Positions 49,186-62,700 of a DNA stretch of 64,000 nucleotides are shown piece by piece. The notes under the pieces are model-generated. The model was given only the letters and a program-made list of their open reading frames with translations. It was not told where the DNA came from and did not search any database. A program made the position numbers and the translations under genes. This DNA comes from Acestrorhynchus altus (taxonomy: Eukaryota; Chordata; Actinopteri; Characiformes; Acestrorhynchidae), in the NCBI GenBank assembly GCA_034509495.1, contig CM067518.1, forward strand, positions 970,430 to 1,034,429, in the 5' to 3' direction. Positions within the stretch are counted from its first letter, which is position 1; each line of letters begins with the position of its first letter.

Positions 49186-52100
49186 AAAGTGCTTAGTGCT
49201 ATTTCAGCAAGAGCATCAGTAAACAACCGGGCAGAGCAGCCTGGTCTCACATCGTTCTCTCTAAACTACAGCATGAAAAAACACACCATTAGATTTACAC
49301 ACAGTATGTACTGTTACAGCCCATAACATTAAACACACCTCTTGTACCAATACTTTTGTCCATATAATGTATGTTTTAATTTGCAGATACTCAATTTTTT
49401 AATATCATTGTCAAAGATGGAGCATCATGTCATCTCCAATCCTTTCCATCAAGTCCAAACTTTTGACTTGGTAGTGAACATCACTGTCGTCCAGCACCGG
49501 CCTTCTCACCCCAGCTTGTGGGACGTGTGACTGGAAGGCAAAACAAGGACAGGCCTTTTTGTTTGTTTTGGAGGTGACATTCCCCCACATTTCTGCTGTA
49601 GTAATTCCATCCATTCGCTTTTTTTGGAGCGTTCGTTGGCGCGCGGATGGTTTCCGGTGGGTTTGGTGAGGCTGCAGGCTGGAGATGTTAACCTTCAGTT
49701 CAGGTTGGAGGGCAGGAGGTTCTGAGGAGCACACACAGGTTGAGGGGGAAGCTGAATCAGCTCGCTTGGCCAGAACAAACCGGTTGTTCGAATAAATCTG
49801 CAAGAAACACAAACTCGGTGTGTGTGGGATATGAGGTGCACTGTAACCATAGCTGTGCAGAACCTCCCAGTAATCATCCCAGAGCTTTACCGACCCACTG
49901 GGAATTCTCTTAAATAAGTCCATCCCCACTTTGCTTTGGACAGCTGATCCGTACTGTCGCACCAAAGCTAAAGAGTCTCGTTGTCTTACGAGGTTTCCAG
50001 GAAAGCTGGACTTTAAAACCTTGCTTGAAAACACTTTGCGTGATTGTCTTCACTCCACCTAATTACTCTCCCACTACATTTGCTTCTTCTCCTTCTTCTC
50101 TGGTTTCACACTTCCATGTCCTCAGTCACACAATCTATACCTGCCTCTACCTTAACCAACCGTCTAACCCACTATAATCCATCTATTTCCAACCATATCA
50201 TGATCAAATCCACCGTAACTAATATCATAACCCACCCGAGAGTGTACACACCCTTCCTCAATCCCAATTCCTACCTTCTCACCTACTTAACCGATCGTTT
50301 AATCCACCTGATACAGATCAACAACCTCAACATATGCACTGACCGGCCAAAACGTCATGGGATATCAGTATCTAAAACGATTATACAGTGACAAGACGCA
50401 CCAGAGTGCCTGTGTTTACACCACAACACTGGACACAGTGTGTCTGTTAACTACCTCAACCCTTAACCTACATCTACACCTACCCTGACCTTCACTTATC
50501 ATGAACCCACCCCTTCAACTGCTCCAACCTGTGTCAGTCATATGATCCACATCTGCACCTACAACCACTTCAAAACTTAACAAATGCCATAACACAATTT
50601 AATCTACACCCAATTTCACCCGTTGATTAAACGAACCCACTGTAACCCAACAATCGCCAACCTTTAAACCATATAATCCAGCCAGTTACTTTAGCCAATC
50701 CTAAACCCTTCCTTATCACCTACCCCTGACCTTTCTACCTCAATGGGTTCTTCAGCTTCAGTCATAAAACCTACATGTACCCTGATCTTACGTAATCATT
50801 CACATACCCCCCCCAGACCAACCACAACAATCCAAAATCCTACCCTATTACCTCAACCCCTCAAACTACCCACCCCTTCACCTACTCCAACCTATGACCC
50901 ACATCTACAGTTGACCTACCCCACCTTCGCATACCAACAATCTTCCAATAAAATGACATAACCCACGCTACAACCACTTCAAAACTGTGGCCAATGCCAC
51001 AAGCTACAGCCTCACCTACAATCAATCACATATACCAACACTTCACCTTCATCACGCAGATTTCTCCCCTTTAAGTCCATAGTACAGAGATAAATGGAGC
51101 TGGAAATGGATACTAAGTTATGCATTCTGTGAAGTGTGCTTCAGTGATGTTCAGTGTGGTCTGAAGGTTATGTTTTGCTCTGCTTTCTCTCTAGGAAGTG
51201 AAGTACTTCCAGTTCCCGGGAGAGCTCCTGATGAGAATGCTGAAGATGCTGATTCTGCCTCTCGTCGTTTCCAGGTATGCACCGCAGCTGTGAACGTTAG
51301 TGCGACAAACTTTTGCATCCTGTCCCACCACATCTGCGTAATTAAAGGAGAGCGGGGTACATTTCAGGAGCAGGTGGCAGATTTGCACTGACAGCCTCAG
51401 ACAGTTGCGCTGTTGGAGAATATGTACCACGGTTCGGATCATGGTTTGTATGAAGGAATGCAAAATCCAGCCCATTAGGCTAAATAGAATTCCCTGAAAC
51501 AAGCAACCTGGAGCACGTTGGGAGGAACGTAACCACCTAAGGCTTGTGCTGGCGTCCGCCTGCCTTTTCCATACCTCTTGCAGCTTTGATCTCATTTCAG
51601 GGCAGCGTGGGCGACGAATCGAGGTGGCATTTGCACTGCCGATGTGTTTTACTTATTTATGTTGTTTATAGCGATGTGTAAATAACAGTGTAAATAATTT
51701 TATTTTGTGGGTGAAATGTAACCGAGCAGCTATTTAATAATAATAGAAATTAAATAAATAACTACACTCTAATAAATACACTCTATGTCTTGTTAAACAT
51801 TTTGTCTGTCACTGGTTGGGATGATAATATGCGATCAGCACTTTCTGAGCCCTTCTCCTTCATCGAGCCGTGCAGGAGAGCTGGGAACCTGGGCTGCTCC
51901 ATTCTGAGACCACGCGACGCTGTTTTGGGGCTTTGATGCTTCATTTTTCTGACATCAGCTGGAAATTCACTGCTAAAATGCGGGAGCTGCACCAGATTCA
52001 AAAGCTAAGGAGATGAGAGGACCTGAGAGGATGGACTGATGAATATGTAGAAGAGAACTGTGAAAAGACTGGAAGATTAGAGCGCGATCATCAGAGGAGG

Positions 52101-55100
52101 ACGGCCTGAATCGCTCATGCTGATCAGTGCAGTCTTGAGAGAACGAAAGGGAGGACTCATCACCTGCTGGGGCTTTTAGCTGGGAGATTGGAGCAGGCTG
52201 AGTTGATTTGCAGCTCGGGTAGCTTTCTGATCAGTGCCTCACACTGAGACGTGCATTTCACAGCCAGATTACAGGAGCATGGCAAGCTTCCAGTGCATGT
52301 TTACTGCTCTCTCCACGTGTACATGCCCAACCTGCATACAGACTCTGACTGATTAGTGAGGGGGCGGGGCTGATCCTCAACCTGCATACAGACTCTGACT
52401 GATTAGAGAGAGGGGGCGGGGCTGATGCTCAACCTGCATACAGACTCTGACTGATTAGTGAGGGGGCGGGGCTGATCCTCACCCTGCATACAGACTCTGA
52501 CTGATTAGTGAGGGGGCGGGGCTGATGACATCTGAATTATTTGCTTTGCGTTTTCAGCTCAAGTTTAACTCAGTTCAACTGATGATCAAAAAAAAGATTA
52601 ATTTCAAATTTTCTATGAATACTTTAAAGGTAATGTGTGTCCAGCTGTGAATAATGTTAACTCATGTTCAACAGGATTTCTGAGTGCGTTCGTGAAAAAT
52701 TATTAAAAATATTCTGATTCTGTAAATTGAAATATGAAGACATATTTGAGTAGTAATGATCTGGTATGTGTGTCTCCTATAAAATGGTTTATAGGATGGA
52801 TTAATGACCTAAAGGTTAATTATAATATTAAATAATTAAATTAAATAATAATTATAAGTATTAATTAATGTAAAGTAATTAATTAAAAAGTATATTTTTC
52901 TTTTAATAATGAACTTTTACCAACTTAAAATGTATTTAAAAATAATATACACCAGCTGTTAATAAACTTTATAAAAATATACTTTTTTTTTACTAATAAA
53001 AAATAGTAAATTAGTACTTAGTAAAGTACTAGTCCTTTTTCCACAATAAAACGACTATACTTTCATGGAATGTGTTTAAATAAAATATTTTTCATATTTT
53101 CATTATGTTATTAGTTATTTAATACATTTTGCTTGTTTGTTTGTTTGTTTCAAAAGTAATAGTCCAGAATAATTTTAGCCCAGTTAAAATATGCTTTAGG
53201 AAGGTTTGGACGTGTAGCTGATCAGCACACTGAAGCTTGTTTAATGGAATTTTTGTACGATTGAGACACAAGACATGTCTTGGCTCTCTGATGTCTCTCC
53301 GTTGTCTTTGTCAACCACAGCCTGAAGATTTTTCACTTACACATAAACAGTTCTGTCCTCTGGCAGACCGAAACACTGATGTCAGGATGGCTTTTCCAGC
53401 CGATGCTGTTATGTCACTATTTATTGCTGAATTGTCAACACTTTCCTCGCTGATTGCTTGTTTCAAGGTCGTACGTTCCTGTCCATGTGTCTCCATCTGT
53501 CTTATAACCACCCAACTTGAATTTCCCTAAAGAGCAACAGATCAGCAAATCAATCTTCATAAATCAGTCCTAATAAATCAACATTACATGTCTGGCAGAC
53601 GTTCGGAGAGGAGCAGGAAACTCTGCCAGCTTTTCCAACAAGAGGAAGGAGTTTGCATTCTTTCCAAACTGTTCTGTCCTGAAGTCCTGTGTGCCTGCAC
53701 ACGATTCCTGACCACTCCAGGTGTTTATGGTTTGAAACATCATAAAACTAGCATATTCTGCCTATTAAAGTGATAGTCCATAATTTAGGAGATTTGGGGC
53801 TTTAGAGCCCTCTGTGGTGAGAATGTGTAATTGCACTGAGCATGTGCAAGACTACTTTAAAACATGCGTGACGCAGTTGGCTTTCAGAGTGGATAAATTT
53901 GAAGACTGCAGTTTTTTACATTCAGTCAGTCAGTGGGAAAAAACCAAGCACACCGTCAGGTGTCCATTTAGGAGCTTGTGTAGGTTGTGTTTTCCTAAAC
54001 GACAGCGAAGACACTGAAGCATTGAAATTGACAGAAATAGGGACTGAAATCCAGCTAATTTGCTTTATGGGTAACACAGCATTACTGTACTACACTGTAA
54101 CAAAGGTCTATTACAGTATGTAACAGGTAACAGAATCCACAGCAATGACAATCTGGAATATCCAACCTGCCCAGCAATAAGGAAATCTCCTTTGTTCATG
54201 CCACCTTATCAGCTCCTCTGATCACACAGGAGCTCTTTGTGGTTCTATAAATTCAGACTGTAGTTCATCTGTTTCTCTGCAGACGTTCACCCTGATCTTC
54301 AATGGTCAGTTGGTCCTGCGGGGTCCTGACCTTTGAAGATCAGGGTGAACGGAGGATAACAGATGGATTGAAGTGTACATACAGGAGGTGGTTGAAATAT
54401 TATGGCTGCTTAGTGTAAATGGCTTGTTATTCATTATTTTCATTGTCAGAAAGGGATGAAAAGGACAGAATAATAAGCAATCAGCCCAAAGAAAGCAGAA
54501 TGTACCACAAATAACAATGAGGCAATCTGTTTCATCAGGCAGGTCTGGAGGTGGACGTCTGAGACATGAGACAATACTTTCAGTAATATGCATCCTGTCG
54601 CGCTGTAATGCAACAGTCTGAGCAGTATTGAAATGATCGGACGTGACAAAGCAGTGATGAATAAGAAATTAGTAAAGCTGTTCATACAGAATTATGTCTG
54701 CTTTTCACAAACAAACGGCCTGTTCTGATGGGATTTGTTTTACCTGGGGAGGAGGAGTGAAGCGTTTACGCTCCAGCACACCCGGGACGTTTCTGATATA
54801 TTATGAATTAATTCACCCGATTTGCACCAAAAGATTTGCACCTCCTTAAAGCACGAGTAATACATGGCTTGACTGATGATACAGCGTTAGAGGATGATAA
54901 CCAATTGCAAAAAAGTTTGAAAATAACTTCGCTGCCCTCAAGGCAGACAGTACCGTCCTGTACGGACCCTCGCACACAGCCCACGAAAGTGCACGGTCTT
55001 TTCATCCGCAGTTTGGCAGCAGATGCAGTAGGTATGAACATTCGCCTGAGCTATCTGTCCCCTGAACAACAAAACTAAACCTCCTCGACCACATCAGTAG

Positions 55101-55500
55101 TGGCTGCTTTGGTTGTCTGTCCCCACCGTCCAGCGAAGACTTTGTATTTGATTGTGGAGCATTGCTGTGAGGATTTGTTTGCATTTAGTAATCAGTGTGT
55201 TAGTGAGGTCCTCAACTCATCCCACATGTATTGGCTGGAGCACCATCATTCACAGTTCCACAATACTGGGGGGCTTTATACCCCTCTGTCCCACACCTGG
55301 CATTAGACATGGTGCCGACAGGTTCATACTTATCTGGTTTATCTGATCAGAGGGTCCTATTCTATTGGCAGTGCTTCTCTACAGTGTGTGTATCTGTATC
55401 AGCAGTGGGTGCAGCTTAATGTATCTGAATGCATTTATTTGAAGGGGTGTCCACAAAGATTTGGACGTATAGTGTGTAACATTGCCCTTAAAAGCCATGT

Positions 55501-55552
<52 letters not shown>

Positions 55553-56673
55553 GTAATCTGCATTAGCCACTTTATGATTGGCACTCTGACTGAACCTCAA
55601 CCACAGACTAAAACCATTACTGACCTTGAAACTCACAATCCAGCTATGCAACCAGGGTGGGTGGGGGCGGGACCAATACTATTCCACCCCCCTATGCTGT
55701 GAGATGCATTACTGTCACCGTGTCGCTGTAATCTGCGGTCGGCCTCAGCCAGCTGTTCCATTAAAAACCGCGGCCGTTTACCATAACATAGTTCACCAAA
55801 GTGCGGGAGGTCAGCGGCGTCTGCGGTCAGTTTAACACATACTTTAATACTACTGACATATTAGCAAACAGCACTGCAAGTCATTCAGGTCTGCGGTATT
55901 TACTATGACGTGCTGCAGGATGAGGATTAAGACCGCAGTCAATTACACGTCTGGCCTAGTTTGACTCGAGCGCTGTTCGGGACAGCTCAACTATCGCTGG
56001 TAAGAATGTGTGACAAAGAGTTTGTTTGGGATAATCCAATAATCAGGATTGTTGCACAAAGCAAGGGTCAACCCGCAGTTAGAGCAGGTTGTCACTATCC
56101 GTAAACCATACACTGCATGGACAAAAGTATTTGGACACCTGCTCCCTCACTGTTTCTTCTCAAATCAAGGCCCTTTTTTTGGGGTAACTGTCTCTACTGT
56201 TCAGCGAAGACTTTCTTGCTGGGAGGATGAGATTCCGTTCGATCAACAGCTACGTTGGTGAGGTCAACATGGTGGGAGTCAGTACTTGATGGAACTCCAT
56301 CATTCCAGAGAACACAGTTCCACTGCTCTGCAGCTCAATTTCAGGGGAGCTTTACGCAGCTTTACTGGTATTAGGCACGGTGCCAAAAGGTTCATATCTA
56401 TTCATCTGCTCCAGAGAGTCCTACTCAATTGGCAGTACTTCTCAACAGGGATGAGAGAAGCTGCGTGTGCATTTGCACATCTATGTCAGCAATGGGTGAA
56501 GCTTAAAGTAGCTGAATACATTCATTAGAAGATGTGTCCACAAAGATTTGGACATATAGTCGAGAACAGCAACAGGGGAAAGGACTGGAAGAGTCCATGT
56601 TGGTTCTCTAAGGATGGGACTGAGATAGTGGTCCAACAGCCAGACTCAATTCAACTTGCTTGGTGTTTATTAA

Positions 56674-56719
<46 letters not shown>

Positions 56720-59700
56720 TCTAATGTCAGGCTTGGCTGCCCTGGAGCCGAAGTGTTCTAGCAGGCTGGGACTCATCACCGTCTCCTACTACTTGTGGAC
56801 CACCTTCCTGGCTGTGGTGGTGGGCATCGTCATGGTGCTGATCATCCACCCAGGCGGCATGGCCCAGAAAGAGGACAACGAGGACAGCAGCAAGCCCATC
56901 ATGAGCTCTGCTGATGCCCTGCTTGACCTCATACGGTATGTACGGTTCCATACTGAGACTGTCATGAGGGTGTGTATCGCTGTAGCATGGAGGTTTCATC
57001 TCTGAAGCCCTCCGCTGTGTCACCTCTCCATTTTCCCTCAGCAAGTTGTAATGAGATTTAAATTGAGTTCAGTGAGAATTACTAACAAGGACATCCGTGA
57101 TGGTCGTTTCAAAAGACCTCCAGGTCATAATAGCAGGGGAAACACAGCACATCGAGGCTGTCTTGCAACATAATGATTGCCGTTAAAAGGTCAATTCAGT
57201 GTTGCGATGTGTTGAATGGATGAGCTCAGCTTGGTGCATCTCTATTAGTATTCTTTCATTTCTTCAGTAATGGATAAATGACTGATATCAGTTACAGACA
57301 TCTGGAGAGATCCAGCTGTCAGTCGGAACACAGAGACAATTTCCGGTCAACAGATTCCCTAAGAAGAGTAGAGTGAAAGTCGTTATTGGCCTGGTTGGTA
57401 TTACTGGACAATCACTTGAGAGACTTGTTGCTATTTTTCAGTTGCCCTGATTGTCATGTTGGTATAATTAAGACTTGATGAAGTGACTGACTAACCCAAC
57501 AGCGAAGGGAGAGAAATTTGGGAATTTCCTAAAATTCTAATTGCAGTCATCATTCCGAAATGATCTATCACTTTCTAATATTTCTAGAAGTCGAAATTTT
57601 CCAGGAGAACATCTCTCATCAACTGTGCAAGTGAAGCTCTTCTGAAGCTGTGAAAGATTATCCATTTTAGCCACTTTAACCATTGAAAGAAGTTGTTGTT
57701 GTTAACCAGTTTCAGAAGTTGCTGAATGAGCTGTGTGGGCCATTGAAGATGTTAAGAGCAGAACATTGATTGGTTCAACTATTTTAAATGACTTCAGTGG
57801 TCTCAGAAGCAGCTGAATGAGCCGTTCCATTGAAATGTTTTTTAAAGTAACCTTGTGCAGTTTCAGAAGCAGTCGAACCCCTGAAAGATGTTCAGTGCAG
57901 AACATCATTTCGAAAGTGGTTTAACTCATTCAGCTACTTCACCTTCTACAGTTTCAGAAGCAGCAGAGTGTGTTGTTCCATTGATGTTTTTTAGATTAAA
58001 ACCTTGAATTGAGAGGGGTTCAACCACTCGACAGATGCAGAACATCAATTTGAGGGGCATTCAGTTGGTTCTACTGGTGATTATTAAAGGATGTTTAGAA
58101 CGTCATTCTGAATGCTTATTCAACTACTTCATGTTCTACAACCTTCAAACATTTAAAGTGAAGTCCAAAATTAAAAATCAATTCAACAGGGGTCCACATG
58201 TATATATCGACTCCAGAAATGACCTCTCTTCTGGACCAGTTCCTCACATTATGTAAGCAAGGCTGGTGCAGGGCTTTTTTGTCAGGCTGTAAAAGGAGTC
58301 CAGAATTAATTATCGGTGTCTATTCACACCAGGGTACCTAAAGAAATGCAACACCAGAGAAGAAAGATTGAGAAAGAGTTGTGCCAGACCTAATAAGGCA
58401 GTTCTACTATCGACATAACTTCACCGAAAGGATATTCAGCATCTCAGGGTGTCAGTTGTGTAAGCCTTCACTTCACCCCAACGGAATTGTGTGGACAGGC
58501 TGAACCATTAAGCAGAATAGAAATGTTCACATTTCAGCCATTATTCCCAGTCCTAAACACCAGATAAAATGAATGTAACATAATAATTCAACCATTTAAA
58601 CCGGAATAAATGAAACTGGGCATGTCAGGGGTCAGGGCTGGAACTGAGAGCCTAGAACCTTCTATAAAATCATAAAGCAGTTTAACAGAAGACTGAAATT
58701 GAAAAATCCACAGCATATACAGCATAAAGAGCATAACTCAAAGGATGAGCCAAAAGGTGAGAGTGGCAAAGAAAAACCTCCTCAGAGCTGGAGGCAGAAA
58801 ACCTGAGAGGAACCAGGTTCTCCAAAATGGACCAATCCTCCTCTGGTCAAACTACTCATACGTCCTAAGCTACTCAAGTTGGACTTCATTTGTCTCCATA
58901 AATATTAAAAAAGTATTGTTTGATCAAAATTTGACTTGTACCTACAATTTAAATCAAAATCTTCAATGATCAGGACCCCAGAGGACCACCACAGAGCAGC
59001 TATTATGTGGGTGGTGGGTCATTCTCAGACTAACAGCTGAAATATGTATCAGTCTTTGTACAGGTGGTCTTACATTTTCCTAAAGGTCCCCCTCTGATAC
59101 AATTAAGATTTCATAATGCAGCCCCAAACCTTGCCACTCCCACCCCCATGTTTGACAGTATGAGGTTCCTGTGCTCAAATGCTGTGTTTCAGCTTTGGAT
59201 TCATCTGTCCAAAGCACATTGTTGTAGAAGTCCTGCTCTTTGTCTAGATGTTCTCTGGAGAAATTCTGTCCTGATGTTCTTTGACAGTAAGGGGTTAATC
59301 CTTAAACACCTCCCATGGAATAATGGGATAATGGCATGTCCAAAAGGACTGTAGAAACAGTAAGAGACCCCCTCTTTTCTAAAGACCCCCATTTTAAACC
59401 ACTTCTCCTTGCTCTGCAGCAGCAGGTTAAGTCCAGTTCAGAAGCTGGTTTTACCATCTGACCCATCACAAATTCTAAAGATTCTTCATGTCTAAGAGAG
59501 CTGAGAGGCTCATTTTGTTATGGAGTCAAAAGGCTATTAGAGCCTCATCTAATGAAGGCCAGTTGATTACTGACCCCAGAGTCTGGACACAAAGTCAAAG
59601 CTCTGGGTAGCTGTTATGTGTGGGAAACAGTCAGTCATTTGAATGAAACCACTGGTAATGATGATGGCAGTAGTGGGCAAAGGGGCAAGTTCATGTCATG

Positions 59701-62700
59701 ATTATGTCGATCATGATGCGATGTTCCACTGAGGAGGTCACCTTGCAACCTTACTGCAAAGTCGAATGTGGAGCTCTTTTCATGAAAGCTTGATTAGCTG
59801 AAATTGTGCTGTTCTGCTCAACCTGCATACAGACTCTGACTGATCAGAGAGAGGGGGCGGGGCTGATGCAGAGAAGTACATCAACTGCACATGGCATTCT
59901 GACTGATCAGAGGGGCGGGCTGATGATCAACCTGCATACAACTCTCCTGACTGATCAGGAGGAGGCGGGCTGATGATCAACCTGCATACAGACTCTGGAC
60001 TGGATCAGAGAGGGCGGGCGATGATCAACTCTGCATACAGACTTGACTGATCAAAGAGAGGGGGCGGGGCTGATGACAGTACTGAGCCAGATATTGGGTT
60101 ACAGAGGAAAATGAGAAGGAGGGGCTGTTTGTTTGAACAGGATCTGAGATATAAAGTCTTTTTACTATTTATAAGCAAAAAAAAAAACCCCAAAAAATAT
60201 AGGTTTTAGTTTCATTTTAATTATAGTTTAGCACTGATTTAGAACAAATTATTGTTCATAAAATAACAGAACTTCAGTAAGAATTGTTACCTTCAGGCGA
60301 ATATTTTTACGTGGGTAATTTAGGAGATGATCACTGAGGAGATGAAAAGGCAGATGTGAAGAAAAACAAAAGCCACTCCAGCAGCTCAGGAACACAGGTT
60401 AAGTGTTGTTTTGGTAAAATCAATTTGACAAGATTATTGTGCCGTTTCATTTCCATGCCTACCTACTATTTACTGGTGTCGAACAGCCTGCCTGGAAACC
60501 CAGGATGGAGGATGATCGCCATGGGAGATTCATCTGATGACATGTTCACCGGCACAAACATGACCTACTTTTACCGGAGTTCTGGAGACTCCTGCAATAA
60601 AACCCCAAACAGGACCTGAACGCCACTGTGTAGAAGAAGTGTTGGTGCAGAACAAGCAGAGCAGATGTATCCAGAACCTACTTCCAGTCATTAAGCCTGG
60701 TTGATATAAGAGGCCTTTTGACATTTGTCCAGAAAGACGCCCACTAAAATGCGGATACCATGGTTTCCGTTTGTCTGTTTAATGTTTTATCCTGAATGGA
60801 GATTCACTGTACAAAGTCCAGCAGCCTGGTCCAGAGAAGGTTGTATTTAGTTCCGTTTAGTCAGAAACAACCATTATGACACCCTGCTTTCACTGCTTTT
60901 ATCTAATGCAGGCCGACACTGCATTTCCATGCTGTCCTCACTCTCTAACCAAGCGCTCTGCAGTTCTTTGCCTGTTTGGCAGCTTTCTGACATGTGAGTT
61001 TTGATGAAGGGAAATGGAATATTTGTTACTTTGTTGTCGTTCGTCACACTGACATCTTCACGCACCTCTCTGAAAACTCGATTCTCCCGCATGTTGATAG
61101 AGGCTTCCTGACGTCCGAAGATTACATATAATATCCTGGAAATTGAAAACTGGATGTGTGGATGTGTGGAAAATGGGCTGGAAAGCAGATGTTAATGATT
61201 GGCTGAAAGGTAGATAGATAGATAGATAGATAGATACATAGAAAGATAGAAAGATAGACAGTTACTGGTTGTTTTTTGTTTGTAGCCCATGCTCGTCCTT
61301 CACTGCCAAGTCACTTAATGGAAGAAGCCAATGCGGAGCAGTGCAGAAGCGCGGTTAATGACGCCATGTTTCCAGGTAGGATGCTTCAGTAACCCGTGTG
61401 GGTTCCAACAAAAGAACTTTAACAGAATGAATAGGACGTATATGATGCAACGCTCAGCGCATTTCCAGCAGAATACAAACATGACTTGATCACATTCCCT
61501 AAAGGTGGATATAATGTTGCGTGAACATGGAGAAGCAGTCCAGTCTGAGCCGTCGTATGAAATCTAGCTGGATGCAGCTATAATAGGATTTCAGTTTGAT
61601 AGGATTAGTAAAGATTTCATTGTCTCAGAAGATCAAAAAATGTCCAGGTTACTGCAACGGACTGTATCTTATAGAGAATTCCTGACCAGCAGTGTGGAGT
61701 ACGGAGCAGCCGGACACTAATCCCAGAATAATCCCTCCCATGCATTGTTTGATGAAAACAGGATGTAATTCACTGTTTGACTAAATGTTTTTGTCACAAC
61801 TCAGTCAATTCCAACAATCCATTGTGCCTTTAGATTTCTATGTGGCCACTTTATTAGAAACCCCTACTTTGTAGTGCCATAAACCGATAATTTACTGGAA
61901 ACACCCACCTTGTGGTTCATCACTGGTCATGATGAAACATCTCCTTGTGCTTCATTATTATTAATTTATTAGAAACACCTACCTTGTGTTTTATTACGGC
62001 TGTTTTACTAGGAAATATCTGTCTCTGTGCAATTACTGGCTGCTGATAGAACACCTACCTGTAAGCCATCACTGGCTTGAAAAACAACATCTCTACCTTG
62101 TGCCTAATACTGCCGCTTATTAGGAAACACCTACCTTTGTATTTCATCACTGGCCACTTTATTTGAAACACCTACCTTGTGCTTCATCATCACGTTTATT
62201 AGAAACACCTACCTTGTGTTTCATCAATATGACAGGGAAACATCAATCTTAGTTTAATACTGGTCATGAGAAAACACTTACCCAGTTTCATCACTGGCCG
62301 TTTTATTAGAAACACCTCAATTTCATCACTGGCTGCCGATAGAAACACCTACCTTAGCTTCATCACTGGCTGCTTCGATAGAAACACCTACCTTAGGTGC
62401 TTCATCACTGGCCGCTTATTAGAAACACCTACCTTGTGCTTCATCACTGGCCATTAGTAATGTATTAATGTGTTTTTTTTCTCCTTATAGAAACATGCCA
62501 ATTTGGTTCAAGCTACCTTTCAGCAGGTAAGACATTTCAGCTGAAAAGCTGGAACATTCATCCGTAATTTCAGCTTGTAATGACAGTGACCTTGAAGATG
62601 CTCAGAGAGTTATTTAAGTGCTACATTCATGTTCATATACAGTCACAAAACCACACACTCGAAATCACCCTCGAGAACAGAACCAGTATATAGAACGTGG

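Noticed and set aside
60356..60619. Possible extra slc1a7 exon in intron 3
   Set aside because: No similarity to SLC1 proteins, and the family has no sequence at this point between exons 3 and 4.
61340..61377. Alternative slc1a7 exon 4 candidate reading DAMFPG before a GTAGGA donor
   Set aside because: It resembles the expected Met-Phe-Pro and has a donor-like end, but it lacks the Asn before Met and cannot join to ANLVQATFQQ, because no acceptor directly precedes that segment.
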